DNA from: Syntrophomonadaceae bacterium
GTDB lineage: Bacteria > Bacillota > DSM-12270 > Thermacetogeniales > Thermacetogeniaceae
Direction of reading: 5' to 3'
NCBI GenBank assembly: GCA_012516535.1
Contig: JAAYWP010000020.1
Span: forward strand, 1-40,887
DNA: 40,887 nt
Both the position numbers and the translations under genes were made by a program. The notes below the pieces were generated by a model, which was not told the origin of the DNA, searched no databases, and saw nothing but the letters and a program-made list of their open reading frames with translations. Position 1 is the first letter of the stretch. Each line of letters opens with the position of its first letter. Shown here piece after piece: positions 32,455 through 40,887 of the stretch.

Positions 32455-34167
32455 TTAACTCCTCTGCAGCCAATCGGACAATTGCTCAAAGGACATGGTA
32501 TTAATAACATCATCCCTCTCCAACCAACCCCGGCGTGCCTGCAACACCCCATACTGCAGATCATCTAAAAAATGCAGGTTATGGGCATCTGTATTGACAG
32601 CAAAACACACCCCCAGTTCCTTCCCCCTGCGGATATACCGGTCACAGAGGTCTAAGCGATCCGGGGATGAGTTGATCTCCAGAGCTGTGCCTGTTGCTGC
32701 TGCCACCTTTAATAGCTGATCAATATCTATGGAATAGGGCTCTCTCCTGCCGAGCAGGCGCCCTGTTGGATGCCCGATAATATCCACATGTTTATTCTGC
32801 ATTGCGCCGACAACCCTCTCGGTGAGGGTCTTTTCGTCCTGATTGAAGCCGGAGTGAATAGAAGCTATAACAATATCCATCTCTGCTAACAGGTCATCAT
32901 TGAAATCCAAACTGCCGTCAGGGCGAATCTCCACTTCAATCCCAGCCAGCAGACGAAAATCAGAAAATCTTTGGTTTATACGGCGGATCTCCTCCCGCTG
33001 CTCCCAAACCCTGCCTTCAGTTAAACCACGGGCAACATAGAGAGATTTAGAGTGATCAGTTACAGCCAGATACTGATAGCCACGCTTGCGAGCCTCTTTA
33101 GCCAGTTCTTCAAGGCTATTGACCCCATCACTCCACCGGCTGTGGACATGCAGGTCCCCTTTGATATCACATTCCTCAAGCAGATTAGGGAGATCACCTT
33201 TTATCGCAGCCTGGATCTCCCCCCTCCCCTCTCGCAGTTCTGGTGGTATATACAACATTCCCAATCTGCTGTAGAGTTCCTCCTCAGAGGAAGGGGGTGG
33301 TTCTTTTTTACTAGAATAGAGCCTTTTTTCACTGATCTCCCACCCTGATCTGCGGGCAAGAACCCATAATTCCTCATTGTGATCCTTTGACCCTGTCATA
33401 TACTGCAGTGCAGCAGCATAATGCTCAGGTTGAACAACCATTATATCCGCTCTGATACCCCACTTTGTCATGAGCGATAGCTGACAATCCTCTGCTATCA
33501 ACAACTCCTGGAGAAAAGGAGCAGCCGCCAACTCCTCAATTGCAGTCAAAGGATCATGAGCAACTGCAACAAAATCTAGATCACCCACAGTCTCCATACC
33601 GCGCCTAAGGCTGCCGGCAATGCTTGCCATTTTTATGCCAGACAAACTTTGAAGATAATCCTTTATCTCCCCGGCAATAGAAAAGGCATGATTCAGCAGC
33701 AGCCTCTTTTTTGATGACGCAAGGGCTTCCAAACCGCGCAGAATCGCCTCTTCAGTTTTGATGCCGATACCAGGCAGTTCCCTAAGGCGCTTTTCCCGAG
33801 CAGCAGTCTCCAATTCAGCCAGATCCCTCGGTTGCAGATGTTGGTAGATAATTTGGGCAGTCTTAGCGCCGATTCCGGGTATTAGCAGCAGTTGACGCAG
33901 GGAAGCGGGCACTTTTTCCCGAAGTTCATCATAGTACCTCAGCTTCCCTGTGGTTATTAACTCTTCTATTTTCCCGGCCAGAGCATCCCCTATCCCCGGT
34001 ATCTCTTTAAGGCGCCCTTCCTGGTAAAGTTGAAAAGCATCTAAATAGGTATTGCTCAACTGATGGGCGGCTCTCCTATAGGCACGGGATTTATAAGGGC
34101 TCTCCCCGAGGATGTCCAGCAGGTCTGCTATTTCGTTGAAGATCTGTGCTATTTCCCAGTTATTCAT
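32455..34167 (-). CDS. polX: DNA polymerase X / 3'-5' exonuclease
   Basis: Repair polymerase of 570 aa, full length for bacterial PolX. It has N-terminal helix-hairpin-helix motifs (KEIPGIGDALAGKI, LIPGIGAKTAQ), the palm with GSLRRGMETVGDLDF (catalytic aspartates) and a third aspartate in IRADIMVV. A C-terminal PHP domain has DLHVHSRWSDG and AVTDHS, giving exonuclease or AP-endonuclease activity. ATG overlaps the zapA stop by 8 nt; the ribosome site is weak, so translation is probably coupled. The pheT-zapA-polX-mutS2 order is common in Firmicutes. Confidence 0.95.
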   Translation of the reverse strand: MNNWEIAQIFNEIADLLDILGESPYKSRAYRRAAHQLSNTYLDAFQLYQEGRLKEIPGIGDALAGKIEELITTGKLRYYDELREKVPASLRQLLLIPGIGAKTAQIIYQHLQPRDLAELETAAREKRLRELPGIGIKTEEAILRGLEALASSKKRLLLNHAFSIAGEIKDYLQSLSGIKMASIAGSLRRGMETVGDLDFVAVAHDPLTAIEELAAAPFLQELLIAEDCQLSLMTKWGIRADIMVVQPEHYAAALQYMTGSKDHNEELWVLARRSGWEISEKRLYSSKKEPPPSSEEELYSRLGMLYIPPELREGRGEIQAAIKGDLPNLLEECDIKGDLHVHSRWSDGVNSLEELAKEARKRGYQYLAVTDHSKSLYVARGLTEGRVWEQREEIRRINQRFSDFRLLAGIEVEIRPDGSLDFNDDLLAEMDIVIASIHSGFNQDEKTLTERVVGAMQNKHVDIIGHPTGRLLGRREPYSIDIDQLLKVAAATGTALEINSSPDRLDLCDRYIRRGKELGVCFAVNTDAHNLHFLDDLQYGVLQARRGWLERDDVINTMSFEQLSDWLQRS

Positions 34168-34480
34168 CTTTACTGCTCAGTTTTTTGACCTCATCCAGTT
34201 GTTTGGAAAGATTGTCATAATCCTCATGTAATTTGACCAGATCCTCTGCAATGTTGAGAGCAGCCCACACAGCCACTTTGCTCAAGGGTAATTGTGGATT
34301 TTTCTGCCCTACCAGCCGCATCTTCCGGTCAACATAGGCAGCAATTTTTTCAATCACCGCTGGCTCAGCATGCCCTCTGATAATATACTCCTCACCATAA
34401 ATATTCACTGTTACCTTAGTTTTTCCCTGATCTGTGATCTCCCTCTCCGCCCCTTCCAATGCAGAAGTTATTTTCTCCAT
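34160..34480 (-). CDS. zapA: cell division protein ZapA
   Basis: Promotes bundling of FtsZ filaments at midcell. It has 106 aa with the N-terminal head KVTVNIYGEEYIIRGHAEP, then VIEKIAAYVDRKM, and a C-terminal coiled coil (LVKLHEDYDNLSKQLDEVKK) that forms the dimer. ATG start with GGGGGGAG upstream. It lies 68 bp after pheT and runs into polX. Confidence 0.92.
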   Translation of the reverse strand: MEKITSALEGAEREITDQGKTKVTVNIYGEEYIIRGHAEPAVIEKIAAYVDRKMRLVGQKNPQLPLSKVAVWAALNIAEDLVKLHEDYDNLSKQLDEVKKLSSKDE

Positions 34481-34524
34481 ATTCTCCCCCCCTGGATTGT
34501 TGAGGATATGAAAAACTTCTCCAG

Positions 34525-34550
34525 AGGCTTAGCAGAATCCTGCCAAGCCT
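34525..34550 (-). terminator. possible weak terminator at the end of pheT
   Basis: AGGCTTGGCAG pairs with CTGCTAAGCCT (11 bp with one G-U, 4-nt loop) and overlaps the pheT stop. A U5 run follows only after 9 nt, so termination would be inefficient and some transcripts probably continue into zapA. Confidence 0.4.
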
Positions 34551-36960
34551 ATCTTAAACGCGCACCTGCTTCCCTCTCCAGAAGTTGAAGAATACCGCTG
34601 TGCACCGCTGCCACCTCTTCATCGGTCAGTGTGCGCTCCGGAGACTGGTAAAGCAGAGAATAAGCCAAACTTCTATAACCCTCTGGAACTTGGTCACCAT
34701 AATAGACATCGAACAGCCGCGCTTCCTTGAGGAGGCTTCCTCCCCCTCTGTAGATCAACTCCTGTACCCGGGCAGCAGGCACTGATAATGGAACAAGCAC
34801 AGCCAGGTCCCTAACTACCCCAGGATAGCGGGGTATGGGCTGAGCTATTAAATCCCGGCTGCTGAATTGAATCACTTTATCCAGGTCTAATTCACAGTAG
34901 ACAACCCTTGTATTAACTTCGTAATTAGCTAATAGATCAGGGTGAAGTTCTCCTAGATACCCCAGCAGTTCTTCCTCATAAAAGATCTGTGCTGACCGTC
35001 CCGGGTGCAGGGCTGGAGAACCGGCATAGCTTTGAAATTGAACATTTTCTACCCTCAGTATCTCCAGGATTCCCTCTACAATCCCTTTGATATAGTAAAA
35101 ATCCCTTTCCATACCCTTTACCTGCCAGCCGGTATCAAGCTTGCCACAGGCAATCACTCCTAGATGAAGGCGCTCATCAGGTATTTTCCCCTCTCCGCTG
35201 GGGATAAACACATTACCCACCTCAAACAACCCGAGATCAGTCATTTTGCGGTGATAATTATAAGTCAGCACATCCATCAGGCCAGGCAGGAGCGTTGTCC
35301 GCATCACACCCTGCTCCTCTCCCAACGGATTTTTGATTCTCAAAACATTTCTCAAGGGACTGTCCTTGGGTATCCTCAGCTTATCAAAAACACTTTCTCC
35401 GATAAAACTGTAGGTAAGCACTTCATCAAGCCCAAAGCTGCAGACCGTATCGGTCACCAACTCTTTGATGGAATCTGTGTATTTCTGATCCTGGACCAGT
35501 GACCCTGCTGGATAGGTTACTGGTATCTGATCATAACCATAGAGACGAGCAACCTCTTCGATTAGATCTACTTCTTCATATATATCCACCCGGTAGGGTG
35601 GAACTGTCACTAAAATACTATCCTGACCGCACAGTTCACAGGGAAAATCCAGCCTGCTCAGGATTTCCTGTACTTCTGCCCGGGATAACTCTGTACCCAA
35701 AACTTTGTTCACCCGGGAGGTGCGCAGTCTGATAGAGCGCTGAGGCTCAGGCCTTATATAATTGTCGATCACACCTGCTGTAACTTCCCCGGCACCCAAC
35801 TGCTGGATCAGCTGTGCCGCCCGATTGAGAGCGGGAATAACACCCTCAGGGTTAACACCCTTTTCAAAACGGGCTGAGGCCTCTGTCCGCATCCCTAACC
35901 TCATTGCTGTCCTGCGCACACTATAGGGATCAAACAAGGCTGATTCCAAAACAACTGTCCGGGTTTTTTCAGTCACTTCACTGGCCAGACCGCCCATAAC
36001 ACCGGCTATAGCCACAGCCTCATCCTGATCAGCGATCACCAGCATATCAACATCCAGTTCCCTTTCAGTTCCATCAAGGGAAACCATTTTTTCTCCGGCT
36101 TTGGCCCGTCTGACATTGATCTGTCTTCCTTTCAGCATATCACAATCAAAGGCATGCAGGGGTTGGCCGTATTCCAGCATAACATAATTGGTCACATCAA
36201 CAATATTATTGATCGGCCTCATCCCTGCTGACAGCAGCCTATACTGCATCCAGGCTGGGGATGGGCCTAACTTGATATTGCGCACAACACGGCAGGCATA
36301 ACGGCGGCAAAGATCCGGATCCAGGATCGCAACCCTGATCAGGTCCTCTGTTTTCTCCTCACATTCTTCCAGTGCGACTTGGGGCAGGTGCAACTTGCTC
36401 CCAGGGATAATCCCTTTCACTTCCCGGGCAATATTGATCACAGCCTGGCAGTCCCCTCTGTTGGGAGTCAGCTCAAACTCCAGGATGCGGTCATCAAGAT
36501 TCAATGCTTTATCCAAGCTAGTACCTGGCGGTATATCACCGCTTAAAAGCAGGATTCCCTTATCATCTCCAAAACCCCATTCATCTGTTCCCAGTTCTGA
36601 ACCGGAACAAAGCATCCCTTCAGATAGCTCACCCCGAAACTCCCTTGCTTCCACCTTTCCGCCGGGCAGCATCACTCCGGGCAAAGCCACCGCTGCACAA
36701 GCACCAACCTTTAAATTAGGGGCACCGCTGACCAGTTGAATAATCGCAGAACCTGTATCCACACTGCATAAACTGAGCTGGTCAGCATTGGGATGAGGTT
36801 TCACATCCAAAATTTTCCCCACAATGATCTGATCCAAATTCTCTACTGGGGGGAAGACCCCCTCAACCTCCAAACCCACCATGGTCAATTCTTCTGCCAG
36901 TTCCTCTGGCGGCAATTCGCATTCCACATACTCCTGCAGCCAACTGTATGCTACACGCAA
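34549..36960 (-). CDS. pheT: phenylalanyl-tRNA synthetase beta subunit
   Basis: Non-catalytic subunit of the alpha2-beta2 enzyme, with editing activity. It is 803 aa. An EMAP-type tRNA-binding domain (VGKILDVKPHPNADQLSLCSV) is followed by the B3/B4 editing region (FELTPNRGDC to HAFDCDML), B5, a core-like domain and a C-terminal ferredoxin-fold anticodon-binding domain (PGVVRDLAVLVP). TTG start with GGAGGG upstream, 12 bp after pheS. Expression should follow the Phe T-box upstream of pheS. Confidence 0.97.
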   Translation of the reverse strand: MRVAYSWLQEYVECELPPEELAEELTMVGLEVEGVFPPVENLDQIIVGKILDVKPHPNADQLSLCSVDTGSAIIQLVSGAPNLKVGACAAVALPGVMLPGGKVEAREFRGELSEGMLCSGSELGTDEWGFGDDKGILLLSGDIPPGTSLDKALNLDDRILEFELTPNRGDCQAVINIAREVKGIIPGSKLHLPQVALEECEEKTEDLIRVAILDPDLCRRYACRVVRNIKLGPSPAWMQYRLLSAGMRPINNIVDVTNYVMLEYGQPLHAFDCDMLKGRQINVRRAKAGEKMVSLDGTERELDVDMLVIADQDEAVAIAGVMGGLASEVTEKTRTVVLESALFDPYSVRRTAMRLGMRTEASARFEKGVNPEGVIPALNRAAQLIQQLGAGEVTAGVIDNYIRPEPQRSIRLRTSRVNKVLGTELSRAEVQEILSRLDFPCELCGQDSILVTVPPYRVDIYEEVDLIEEVARLYGYDQIPVTYPAGSLVQDQKYTDSIKELVTDTVCSFGLDEVLTYSFIGESVFDKLRIPKDSPLRNVLRIKNPLGEEQGVMRTTLLPGLMDVLTYNYHRKMTDLGLFEVGNVFIPSGEGKIPDERLHLGVIACGKLDTGWQVKGMERDFYYIKGIVEGILEILRVENVQFQSYAGSPALHPGRSAQIFYEEELLGYLGELHPDLLANYEVNTRVVYCELDLDKVIQFSSRDLIAQPIPRYPGVVRDLAVLVPLSVPAARVQELIYRGGGSLLKEARLFDVYYGDQVPEGYRSLAYSLLYQSPERTLTDEEVAAVHSGILQLLEREAGARLR

Positions 36961-36973
36961 GGTATTATCCCTC

Positions 36974-37996
36974 CTAAAACTGATGCAGAAATCTCACATC
37001 ATTTTCAAAAAAGAGGCGCAGATCATTGATCCCGTATTTGAGCATAGCAATTCTCTCCACACCCATACCGAAAGCAAAGCCCACAACTCTCTCCGGGTCA
37101 TATCCTGCATTGGCCAGCACCTTGGGGTGGACCATCCCACAACCCAGGATCTCCAACCAACCTGTATTTGAACAGACCCGGCAGCCTTTTCCACTACAGT
37201 TCATACAGGATATATCCACCTCAGCACTGGGTTCTGTAAAAGGGAAAAAGCTGGGCCTCAATCTGATCTCCCGCTCCTGACCAAACATCTGCCTGGCAAA
37301 GTTCAATAATACTCCCTTCAGGTCCCCAAGAGTACACTCCCTGTCAACCAGCAGTCCTTCCACCTGATGAAACATCGGTGAATGGGTAGCATCATCATCC
37401 CTCCGGTAGACCTTGCCTGGTGCAATAATCCTCACCGGAAGATGGGGTACCCTCTTTTCCATTACACGTATCTGTACAGGGGAGGTATGGGTACGCAGTA
37501 AGACCTCCTCACTGAAATAAAAAGAATCTTGCATATCCCTAGCTGGATGGCCTTTGGGGATATTCAAAGCCTCAAAATTGTAATAATCATATTCCACCTC
37601 AGGCCCCTCTGCCACTTTAAAACCCATAGCAGTAAAGATATCCTTTATCTCAGCCATGATAATTGATAAAGGATGTTTATGGCCAATCTGTACAGGCCGG
37701 CCAGGAAGAGTCACATCAATGGCTTCCTCTGCTAATTTTCTTTCCTTCTCCGCAGCACTCAGTACCGCCAACCGTTTATCCAGTTCCTCTTCGATCAGCT
37801 GGCGCACCTGATTGGCCAGTTCTCCCAGGCGGGGTCTTTCCTCAGGAGGGACACTGCCCATACCCCTTAAAACCTTAGTCAGCTGTCCCTTTTTTCCCAA
37901 GTACTTAACCCGCAGCCCTTGAAGCTCATCTCTGCTGCCTGCACTTTTGAGATCTGCTAAAGCACTCTCTTTAATCTTTTTTATTTCCTTTTCCAC
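36974..37996 (-). CDS. pheS: phenylalanyl-tRNA synthetase alpha subunit
   Basis: Catalytic subunit, 340 aa. It has an N-terminal coiled coil and [20 protein letters not shown], class II motif 2 [16 protein letters not shown], and motif 3 [15 protein letters not shown] four-cysteine cluster ([12 protein letters not shown]) follows the [11 protein letters not shown] segment and may hold zinc. The ORF track starts 48 residues too early, inside the T-box leader. GTG 37996 with AAAGGGGTG about 9 nt upstream gives [11 protein letters not shown]. Confidence 0.96.
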   Translation of the reverse strand: MEKEIKKIKESALADLKSAGSRDELQGLRVKYLGKKGQLTKVLRGMGSVPPEERPRLGELANQVRQLIEEELDKRLAVLSAAEKERKLAEEAIDVTLPGRPVQIGHKHPLSIIMAEIKDIFTAMGFKVAEGPEVEYDYYNFEALNIPKGHPARDMQDSFYFSEEVLLRTHTSPVQIRVMEKRVPHLPVRIIAPGKVYRRDDDATHSPMFHQVEGLLVDRECTLGDLKGVLLNFARQMFGQEREIRLRPSFFPFTEPSAEVDISCMNCSGKGCRVCSNTGWLEILGCGMVHPKVLANAGYDPERVVGFAFGMGVERIAMLKYGINDLRLFFENDVRFLHQF

Positions 37997-38024
37997 CCTG
38001 TTATCCACCCCTTTTATCAACAAT

Positions 38025-38056
38025 GAAAAACCCCCGTCTCTTAAGGGACGGGGGTT
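38025..38056 (-). terminator. T-box terminator of pheST
   Basis: AAACCCCCGTC pairs with GACGGGGGTTT (11 bp, 8-nt loop), followed by a U5 run at the hairpin base. It lies directly downstream of the T-box sequence and competes with the antiterminator. Confidence 0.92.
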
Positions 38057-38300
38057 TGATAACCCGCGCGGTACCACCCTTCTTGGCCTTGCGGCCCTCT
38101 TTAGGGTAATGCTTGATGTTAACGGTACAACCGGCACCATCTACTGGCCATTTACGCGTTCAACAGTGCAGCTCATAGGCGAACTTCAGCAAGCCGAGTC
38201 CTAGCTGTACTCTCAGTCTCTGATACAGCCTCCCTGAAAGGCCCTTTGCTTACTTACTCCTCCCGGTCATTGCTTTTGCTGTTTGCAATTTTGCTTTTAT
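38025..38300 (-). promoter_or_regulatory. T-box riboswitch of pheST (tRNA-Phe)
   Basis: The canonical T-box AGGGUGGUACCGCG lies at 38080-38067. Upstream on the minus strand are GACCGGGAGGAGUA, the usual 5' base of stem I, and a series of helices. A UUC Phe codon in AAGUUCGCCUAUGAGCUG (38183-38181) is the likely specifier. Uncharged tRNA-Phe should stabilise the antiterminator and allow pheST transcription. T-box and terminator are certain; the specifier position is inferred from the downstream gene and local sequence. Confidence 0.92.
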
Positions 38301-38317
38301 CACATATATTAGTGATA
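38298..38317. repeat. short inverted repeat in the pheS leader
   Basis: TATCAC and GTGATA flank 8 AT-rich bases. It lies just 5' of the T-box core and could be a small leader hairpin or an operator. No function can be assigned. Confidence 0.35.
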
Positions 38318-38447
38318 CAAATATTTGCGATAGAGCATAAATGCATACAGTGATCCAGTGTACTTAAAAATCATCCAGTAAAAACGAGCGGGAATCGGCA
38401 TCCCTCTCACATCCTTTATGGAGATAGACTAGATGCACCTTGAATGC

Positions 38448-38476
38448 ATTATATCATACGGCTGCTCCTGGCACAA
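38448..38476 (-). promoter_or_regulatory. promoter of the pheST leader
   Basis: -35 TTGTGC (38476-38471), 17-bp spacer, extended -10 TGATATAAT ending at 38448. It implies about 140 nt of extra leader before the T-box core. I see nothing recognisable in that extra leader. Confidence 0.6.
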
Positions 38477-38502
38477 CATCCCCTTTTCTACCCTTTCTCC
38501 TG

Positions 38503-38521
38503 GCATTGGGCTGCCCAATGC
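38503..38521 (-). repeat. perfect hairpin after the RNA methyltransferase gene
   Basis: GCATTGGG and CCCAATGC, 8-bp arms with a 3-nt loop, 4 bp after the stop codon. No U-run follows on either strand, so it is a stabilising or transcript-end hairpin rather than a standard terminator. Confidence 0.5.
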
Positions 38522-38525
38522 TCAC

Positions 38526-39326
38526 TTATCCCGGATCCCGCTGGCGGAAGATTTCATAAAGGATCAGAGATGCCGCCACAGCGGCATTCAGAGATTCAAC
38601 TCCCCCTGCTAAAGGAATTCTGACTTTAAGATCAACCAAATCTAATAACTCTGTTCTGATACCCCGGGATTCATTTCCGATCAGGATCAGATGGCCTCCT
38701 TTGCGAAAATCCACATGATAATATTTCTTATCTGTTCTTGGATCCGCAGCAACAGTGAGAAAACCTGCCTCTTTTACTTTTCTGATCAGTGTGTCGAGCT
38801 CCACCTGTTGAAAAACGGGAACGCGAAAAACCGCTCCCATAGTTGCCCTCAGGACCTTGGGATTAAATAGATCTACAGTTCCCTTTCCCAAAAAAACGGC
38901 TTTTACCCCTACCCCAGCGGCAGTTCTGATTATCGTTCCCAGATTGCCCGGGTCCTGCAGGCCGTCCAGTGCAACTAAAAGTCCATCCCCTTCTCTAATA
39001 ACCTGCTCTTCATTCCAGACAGGCATAGAACATACAGCCACAACTCCCTGAGGTGTCTCTGTATCAGAGATTTTTGCCAACAGCTCATCCTTAACAAAAA
39101 ACAAAGGAAGCTGCTGAAGCCTGGCTTGTTCCATGATTTCTTTACACTTCTGGCTATACCGGTTATCCTCTGCCACCATCACATAATCGAGAGGTGCATT
39201 ATTGAACAGCGCATCTTCAACAAAGTTGACACCCTCGATCAAAAAATTATGATACAGCTCCCTGTACTTTCTTTTTTTTAAACAGCGAGCAAATTTGAGC
39301 GCCTGTTTCATTGTTTTTATTTCCAA
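38526..39326 (-). CDS. SpoU/TrmH-family RNA 2'-O-methyltransferase
   Basis: A protein of 266 aa that transfers a methyl group from SAM to a ribose 2'-OH of rRNA or tRNA. A substrate-binding N-terminal domain (KYRELYHNFLIEG) precedes the SPOUT knot with motif 1 LQDPGNLGTIIRTA, motif 2 LIGNESRGI and motif 3 IPLAGGVESLNAAVAASLILYE. The target nucleotide is unknown. The ORF-track GTG 39335 lies inside AAGGTG; TTG 39326, 6-7 nt downstream, is chosen. It lies between rplT and pheS, its usual position in Firmicutes. Confidence 0.92.
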   Translation of the reverse strand: MEIKTMKQALKFARCLKKRKYRELYHNFLIEGVNFVEDALFNNAPLDYVMVAEDNRYSQKCKEIMEQARLQQLPLFFVKDELLAKISDTETPQGVVAVCSMPVWNEEQVIREGDGLLVALDGLQDPGNLGTIIRTAAGVGVKAVFLGKGTVDLFNPKVLRATMGAVFRVPVFQQVELDTLIRKVKEAGFLTVAADPRTDKKYYHVDFRKGGHLILIGNESRGIRTELLDLVDLKVRIPLAGGVESLNAAVAASLILYEIFRQRDPG

Positions 39327-39393
39327 AAAAATCACCTTAACTTCGTGCTATCAGCTACCGCAGCAGACCGGTTTAGCAAACCAATTTATTCTA

Positions 39394-39425
39394 TAAAAAA
39401 AGTATGGTAAAACACCATACTTTTT
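39394..39425 (-). terminator. terminator after rplT
   Basis: AAAAAGTATGGT and ACCATACTTTTT form a 12-bp stem with a 5-nt loop, followed by a U7 run on the minus strand. It ends the infC-rpmI-rplT operon. Confidence 0.93.
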
Positions 39426-39447
39426 CGCCTTCTTTTATTTGCATCTG

Positions 39448-39801
39448 TTAGAGATTGCGTTTTGCCAATTCCACAAGCTTGCTGAAAGCAGATGCATCAT
39501 TGACCGCAAGCTCTGCCAGCATCTTTCTGTTCACACCGACGCCAGCTTTTTTCAGCCCGTTCATAAATTTATTGTAAGAAAGACCATTGCTGCGGGCAGC
39601 AGCGTTGATCCGTGTGATCCAGAGCTGCCGGAAATCACGCTTCCGCAGCCTCCGGTGAATATAGGCATAGTTCAGTGATTTCATCACTTGCTGGTTGGCT
39701 ACCCGAAATAGCTTGCTTTTTGCTCCCCGATAGCCCCTGGCTAACTTCAGTATCTTTTTACGGCGGCGCCTTGTAGCCGGTCCACCTTTTACCCTTGCCA
39801 T
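39448..39801 (-). CDS. rplT: 50S ribosomal protein L20
   Basis: An early-assembly protein that binds 23S rRNA. It is 117 aa with the basic N-terminal helix [19 protein letters not shown], then [19 protein letters not shown] and [16 protein letters not shown]. In Firmicutes L20 also represses its own operon by binding the infC leader. ATG start with GGAGG upstream; third gene of the operon. Confidence 0.98.
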   Translation of the reverse strand: MARVKGGPATRRRRKKILKLARGYRGAKSKLFRVANQQVMKSLNYAYIHRRLRKRDFRQLWITRINAAARSNGLSYNKFMNGLKKAGVGVNRKMLAELAVNDASAFSKLVELAKRNL

Positions 39802-39822
39802 GACAGTTAACCTCCTTTGTTC

Positions 39823-40020
39823 TTACAAATAAGGCAGTAATCGCTTCATCCTTTTTTGGTCAGAGGCGCAGAGAACCTCTGCCCTGCGGAGGCGACGCTT
39901 TCTCTTGCTTGACTTTTTGGCAAGCAGGTGGCTCTTGAAAGCCTTCGCTCTTTTCCATTTGCCGCTGGCAGTAGGTTTGAATCTCTTGGCAGCCCCCCGG
40001 TGTGTCTTCATTTTCGGCAT
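39823..40020 (-). CDS. rpmI: 50S ribosomal protein L35
   Basis: A small basic ribosomal protein of 65 aa with [21 protein letters not shown] and the C-terminal [13 protein letters not shown] start with GGAGACT upstream. It lies between infC and rplT, with gaps of 14 and 21 bp. Confidence 0.98.
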   Translation of the reverse strand: MPKMKTHRGAAKRFKPTASGKWKRAKAFKSHLLAKKSSKRKRRLRRAEVLCASDQKRMKRLLPYL

Positions 40021-40034
40021 TGTTTAGTCTCCTT

Positions 40035-40553
40035 TCACTGTTCCTGGGTTTTGGGCGCCAGGACCATTATCATATTACGCCCTTCAACCTTGGGTTCCTT
40101 TTCCATAACCGCCAGATCTTCCAATTCATTAAAAAACTTCAGGCAAAGATCATGTCCCATGCTGGCATGTGTAATTTCCCGGCCTCTGAACATCAAGGTT
40201 ACTTTCACCTTATCTCCATCATTCAAAAACCTCCGGGCATTCTTTACCTTCACCTGAAAGTCATGGTTTTCAATCCGTGGTCTGATTTTGACTTCTTTAA
40301 CATTGATAACACGCTGCTTCTTTCGAGCATCTCGCTCACGCTTACTCTGTTCGTATTTATATTTGCCGTAGTCCATTATCCGGCAAACCGGTGGTTTAGC
40401 CTGGGGCGCCACCTCTACGAGATCAAGCCCCTGTTCAGCAGCAATACGCAGCCCTTCCTTGATCGGCATAATCCCCAGCTGCTGGCCGTTGCTATCAATC
40501 ACCCGAGCTTCCCGAACACGGATCTCCTCATTGACCCGCAGATCCTTACTAAT
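40035..40553 (-). CDS. infC: translation initiation factor IF-3, ATT start
   Basis: Binds the 30S subunit and checks the start codon-initiator tRNA pair. It has 172 aa with the N-terminal domain (RVNEEIRVREARVID, QQLGIMPIKEGLRIA), a basic linker (YEQSKRERDARKKQR) and a C-terminal domain (VKIRPRIENHDFQVK). The ORF-track GTG 40502 cuts off the conserved start. Upstream in frame, ATT 40553 with AAGGAGG at 9 nt gives ISKDLRVNEEIR. AUU initiation is the classic infC feature by which IF-3 represses its own translation. Confidence 0.96.
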   Translation of the reverse strand: MSKDLRVNEEIRVREARVIDSNGQQLGIMPIKEGLRIAAEQGLDLVEVAPQAKPPVCRIMDYGKYKYEQSKRERDARKKQRVINVKEVKIRPRIENHDFQVKVKNARRFLNDGDKVKVTLMFRGREITHASMGHDLCLKFFNELEDLAVMEKEPKVEGRNMIMVLAPKTQEQ

Positions 40554-40579
40554 TATACGCCACCTCCTTAATAATCTAT

Positions 40580-40620
40580 AAAAAAAACTAAAAGCGGGTT
40601 GGCAATGACCACCCGCTTTT
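40580..40620 (-). terminator. leader terminator before infC
   Basis: AAAAGCGGGT pairs with ACCCGCTTTT, extended by GG/CC inside, followed by AG and a U8 run. It lies between the leader and the infC ribosome site, as expected for L20-controlled attenuation. Confidence 0.92.
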
Positions 40621-40695
40621 ATATACAGATATCCCTAAAATAACCCTAGTAGCTGTTTTCGCCCTAAGGTGAGAAGCGAGCGGCTTCTACTTGCA
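40580..40695 (-). promoter_or_regulatory. L20-type ribosomal leader of infC-rpmI-rplT
   Basis: The 5' leader contains the hairpin AGAAGCCGCUCGCUUCU, then CACCUUAGGGCG and the terminator. This gene order and leader layout match the Firmicutes L20 leader, where L20 binding favours termination. I recognised it by context and partial sequence, without a model search. Confidence 0.78.
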
Positions 40696-40702
40696 CTTTA
40701 AC

Positions 40703-40732
40703 AGTATAGCATATCTATTTTTCCACTGTCAA
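40703..40732 (-). promoter_or_regulatory. promoter of infC-rpmI-rplT
   Basis: Perfect -35 TTGACA (40732-40727), 18-bp spacer, -10 TATACT (40708-40703). Upstream of it, 40741-40887 is AT-rich; I see no gene, RNA or repeat that I can support there. Confidence 0.78.
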
Positions 40733-40887
40733 TGGGGGCAAAGGTACAGACGGTGTCAACTTTTTATAGGATATTATTTTTCGAGATCATCATAGACTTT
40801 TGGATTTTAGAAAACACCATTTCCATTTCGTAGGCCATTTAAGCAACGAAACATAGGTATTACTTTACCCCTATTAAGTATTGTCAC

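Noticed and set aside
40741-40887. Possible small minus-strand ORF (MAYEMEMVF...) or insertion-sequence end
   Set aside because: Only 24 codons with no Shine-Dalgarno; the resemblance to transposon ends was vague and no terminal repeat could be shown.

Overview
The window looks like a chromosomal housekeeping segment of an anaerobic, Gram-positive-type Clostridia (Firmicutes; the gene order suggests the Peptococcaceae / Desulfotomaculum-Syntrophomonas neighbourhood). Supporting signs are strong AAGGAGG-type ribosome binding sites, frequent GTG and TTG starts, a T-box leader for pheST, an L20-type leader before infC-rpmI-rplT, separate secD and secF, QueH instead of QueG, and MutS2, PolX and ZapA next to pheT. 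I find no phage, CRISPR array, toxin-antitoxin pair or obvious new defence system. The interesting material lies in regulation, start codons and one rearranged locus.

Layout. Nearly everything is on the minus strand, so transcription runs from right to left. At the right end is infC-rpmI-rplT with its own promoter, leader and terminators. Next come an SpoU-type RNA methyltransferase gene and pheS-pheT behind a T-box leader. A long run follows: zapA, polX, a NIF3-like gene, a U32 peptidase-like gene and mutS2. A plus-strand island follows, with a BusR-like (GntR-HTH plus RCK_C) regulator and a class A penicillin-binding protein, flanked by tRNA-Leu(CAA) and a COG1313 radical SAM gene. Then come a DHA2-type MFS exporter and ruvC-ruvA-ruvB-queH-DUF2905. 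A plus-strand bioY-bioM-bioN biotin ECF transporter sits inside what is otherwise a queuosine/ruv neighbourhood, beside an apparent decayed spoIID fragment. Beyond it are queA-tgt-HD-secD-secF, then cobT behind a cobalamin riboswitch. A cation diffusion facilitator gene follows behind what I read as a NiCo (czcD-type) riboswitch. The left end holds a LapA-like gene, rel-dtd-MBL and hisS-aspS. The first bases may hold the start of another minus-strand gene whose ribosome site lies in a hairpin.

How the genes work together. Translation dominates: aspS, hisS, pheS, pheT, dtd, infC, rpmI, rplT, tRNA-Leu and the queuosine genes queA, tgt and queH, with rel as the stringent-response hub. Cobalt runs through another part: a B12-sensing leader on cobT lies directly upstream of a Co/Ni-sensing leader on an efflux pump. 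DNA repair is represented by ruvCAB, mutS2 and polX, and the cell envelope by secDF, the penicillin-binding protein and zapA.

Start codons needed care. Several ORF-track starts lie directly on the Shine-Dalgarno sequence and were moved downstream. infC starts at ATT. tgt appears to start at CTG, which restores a family-conserved N-terminus that the ORF track lost.
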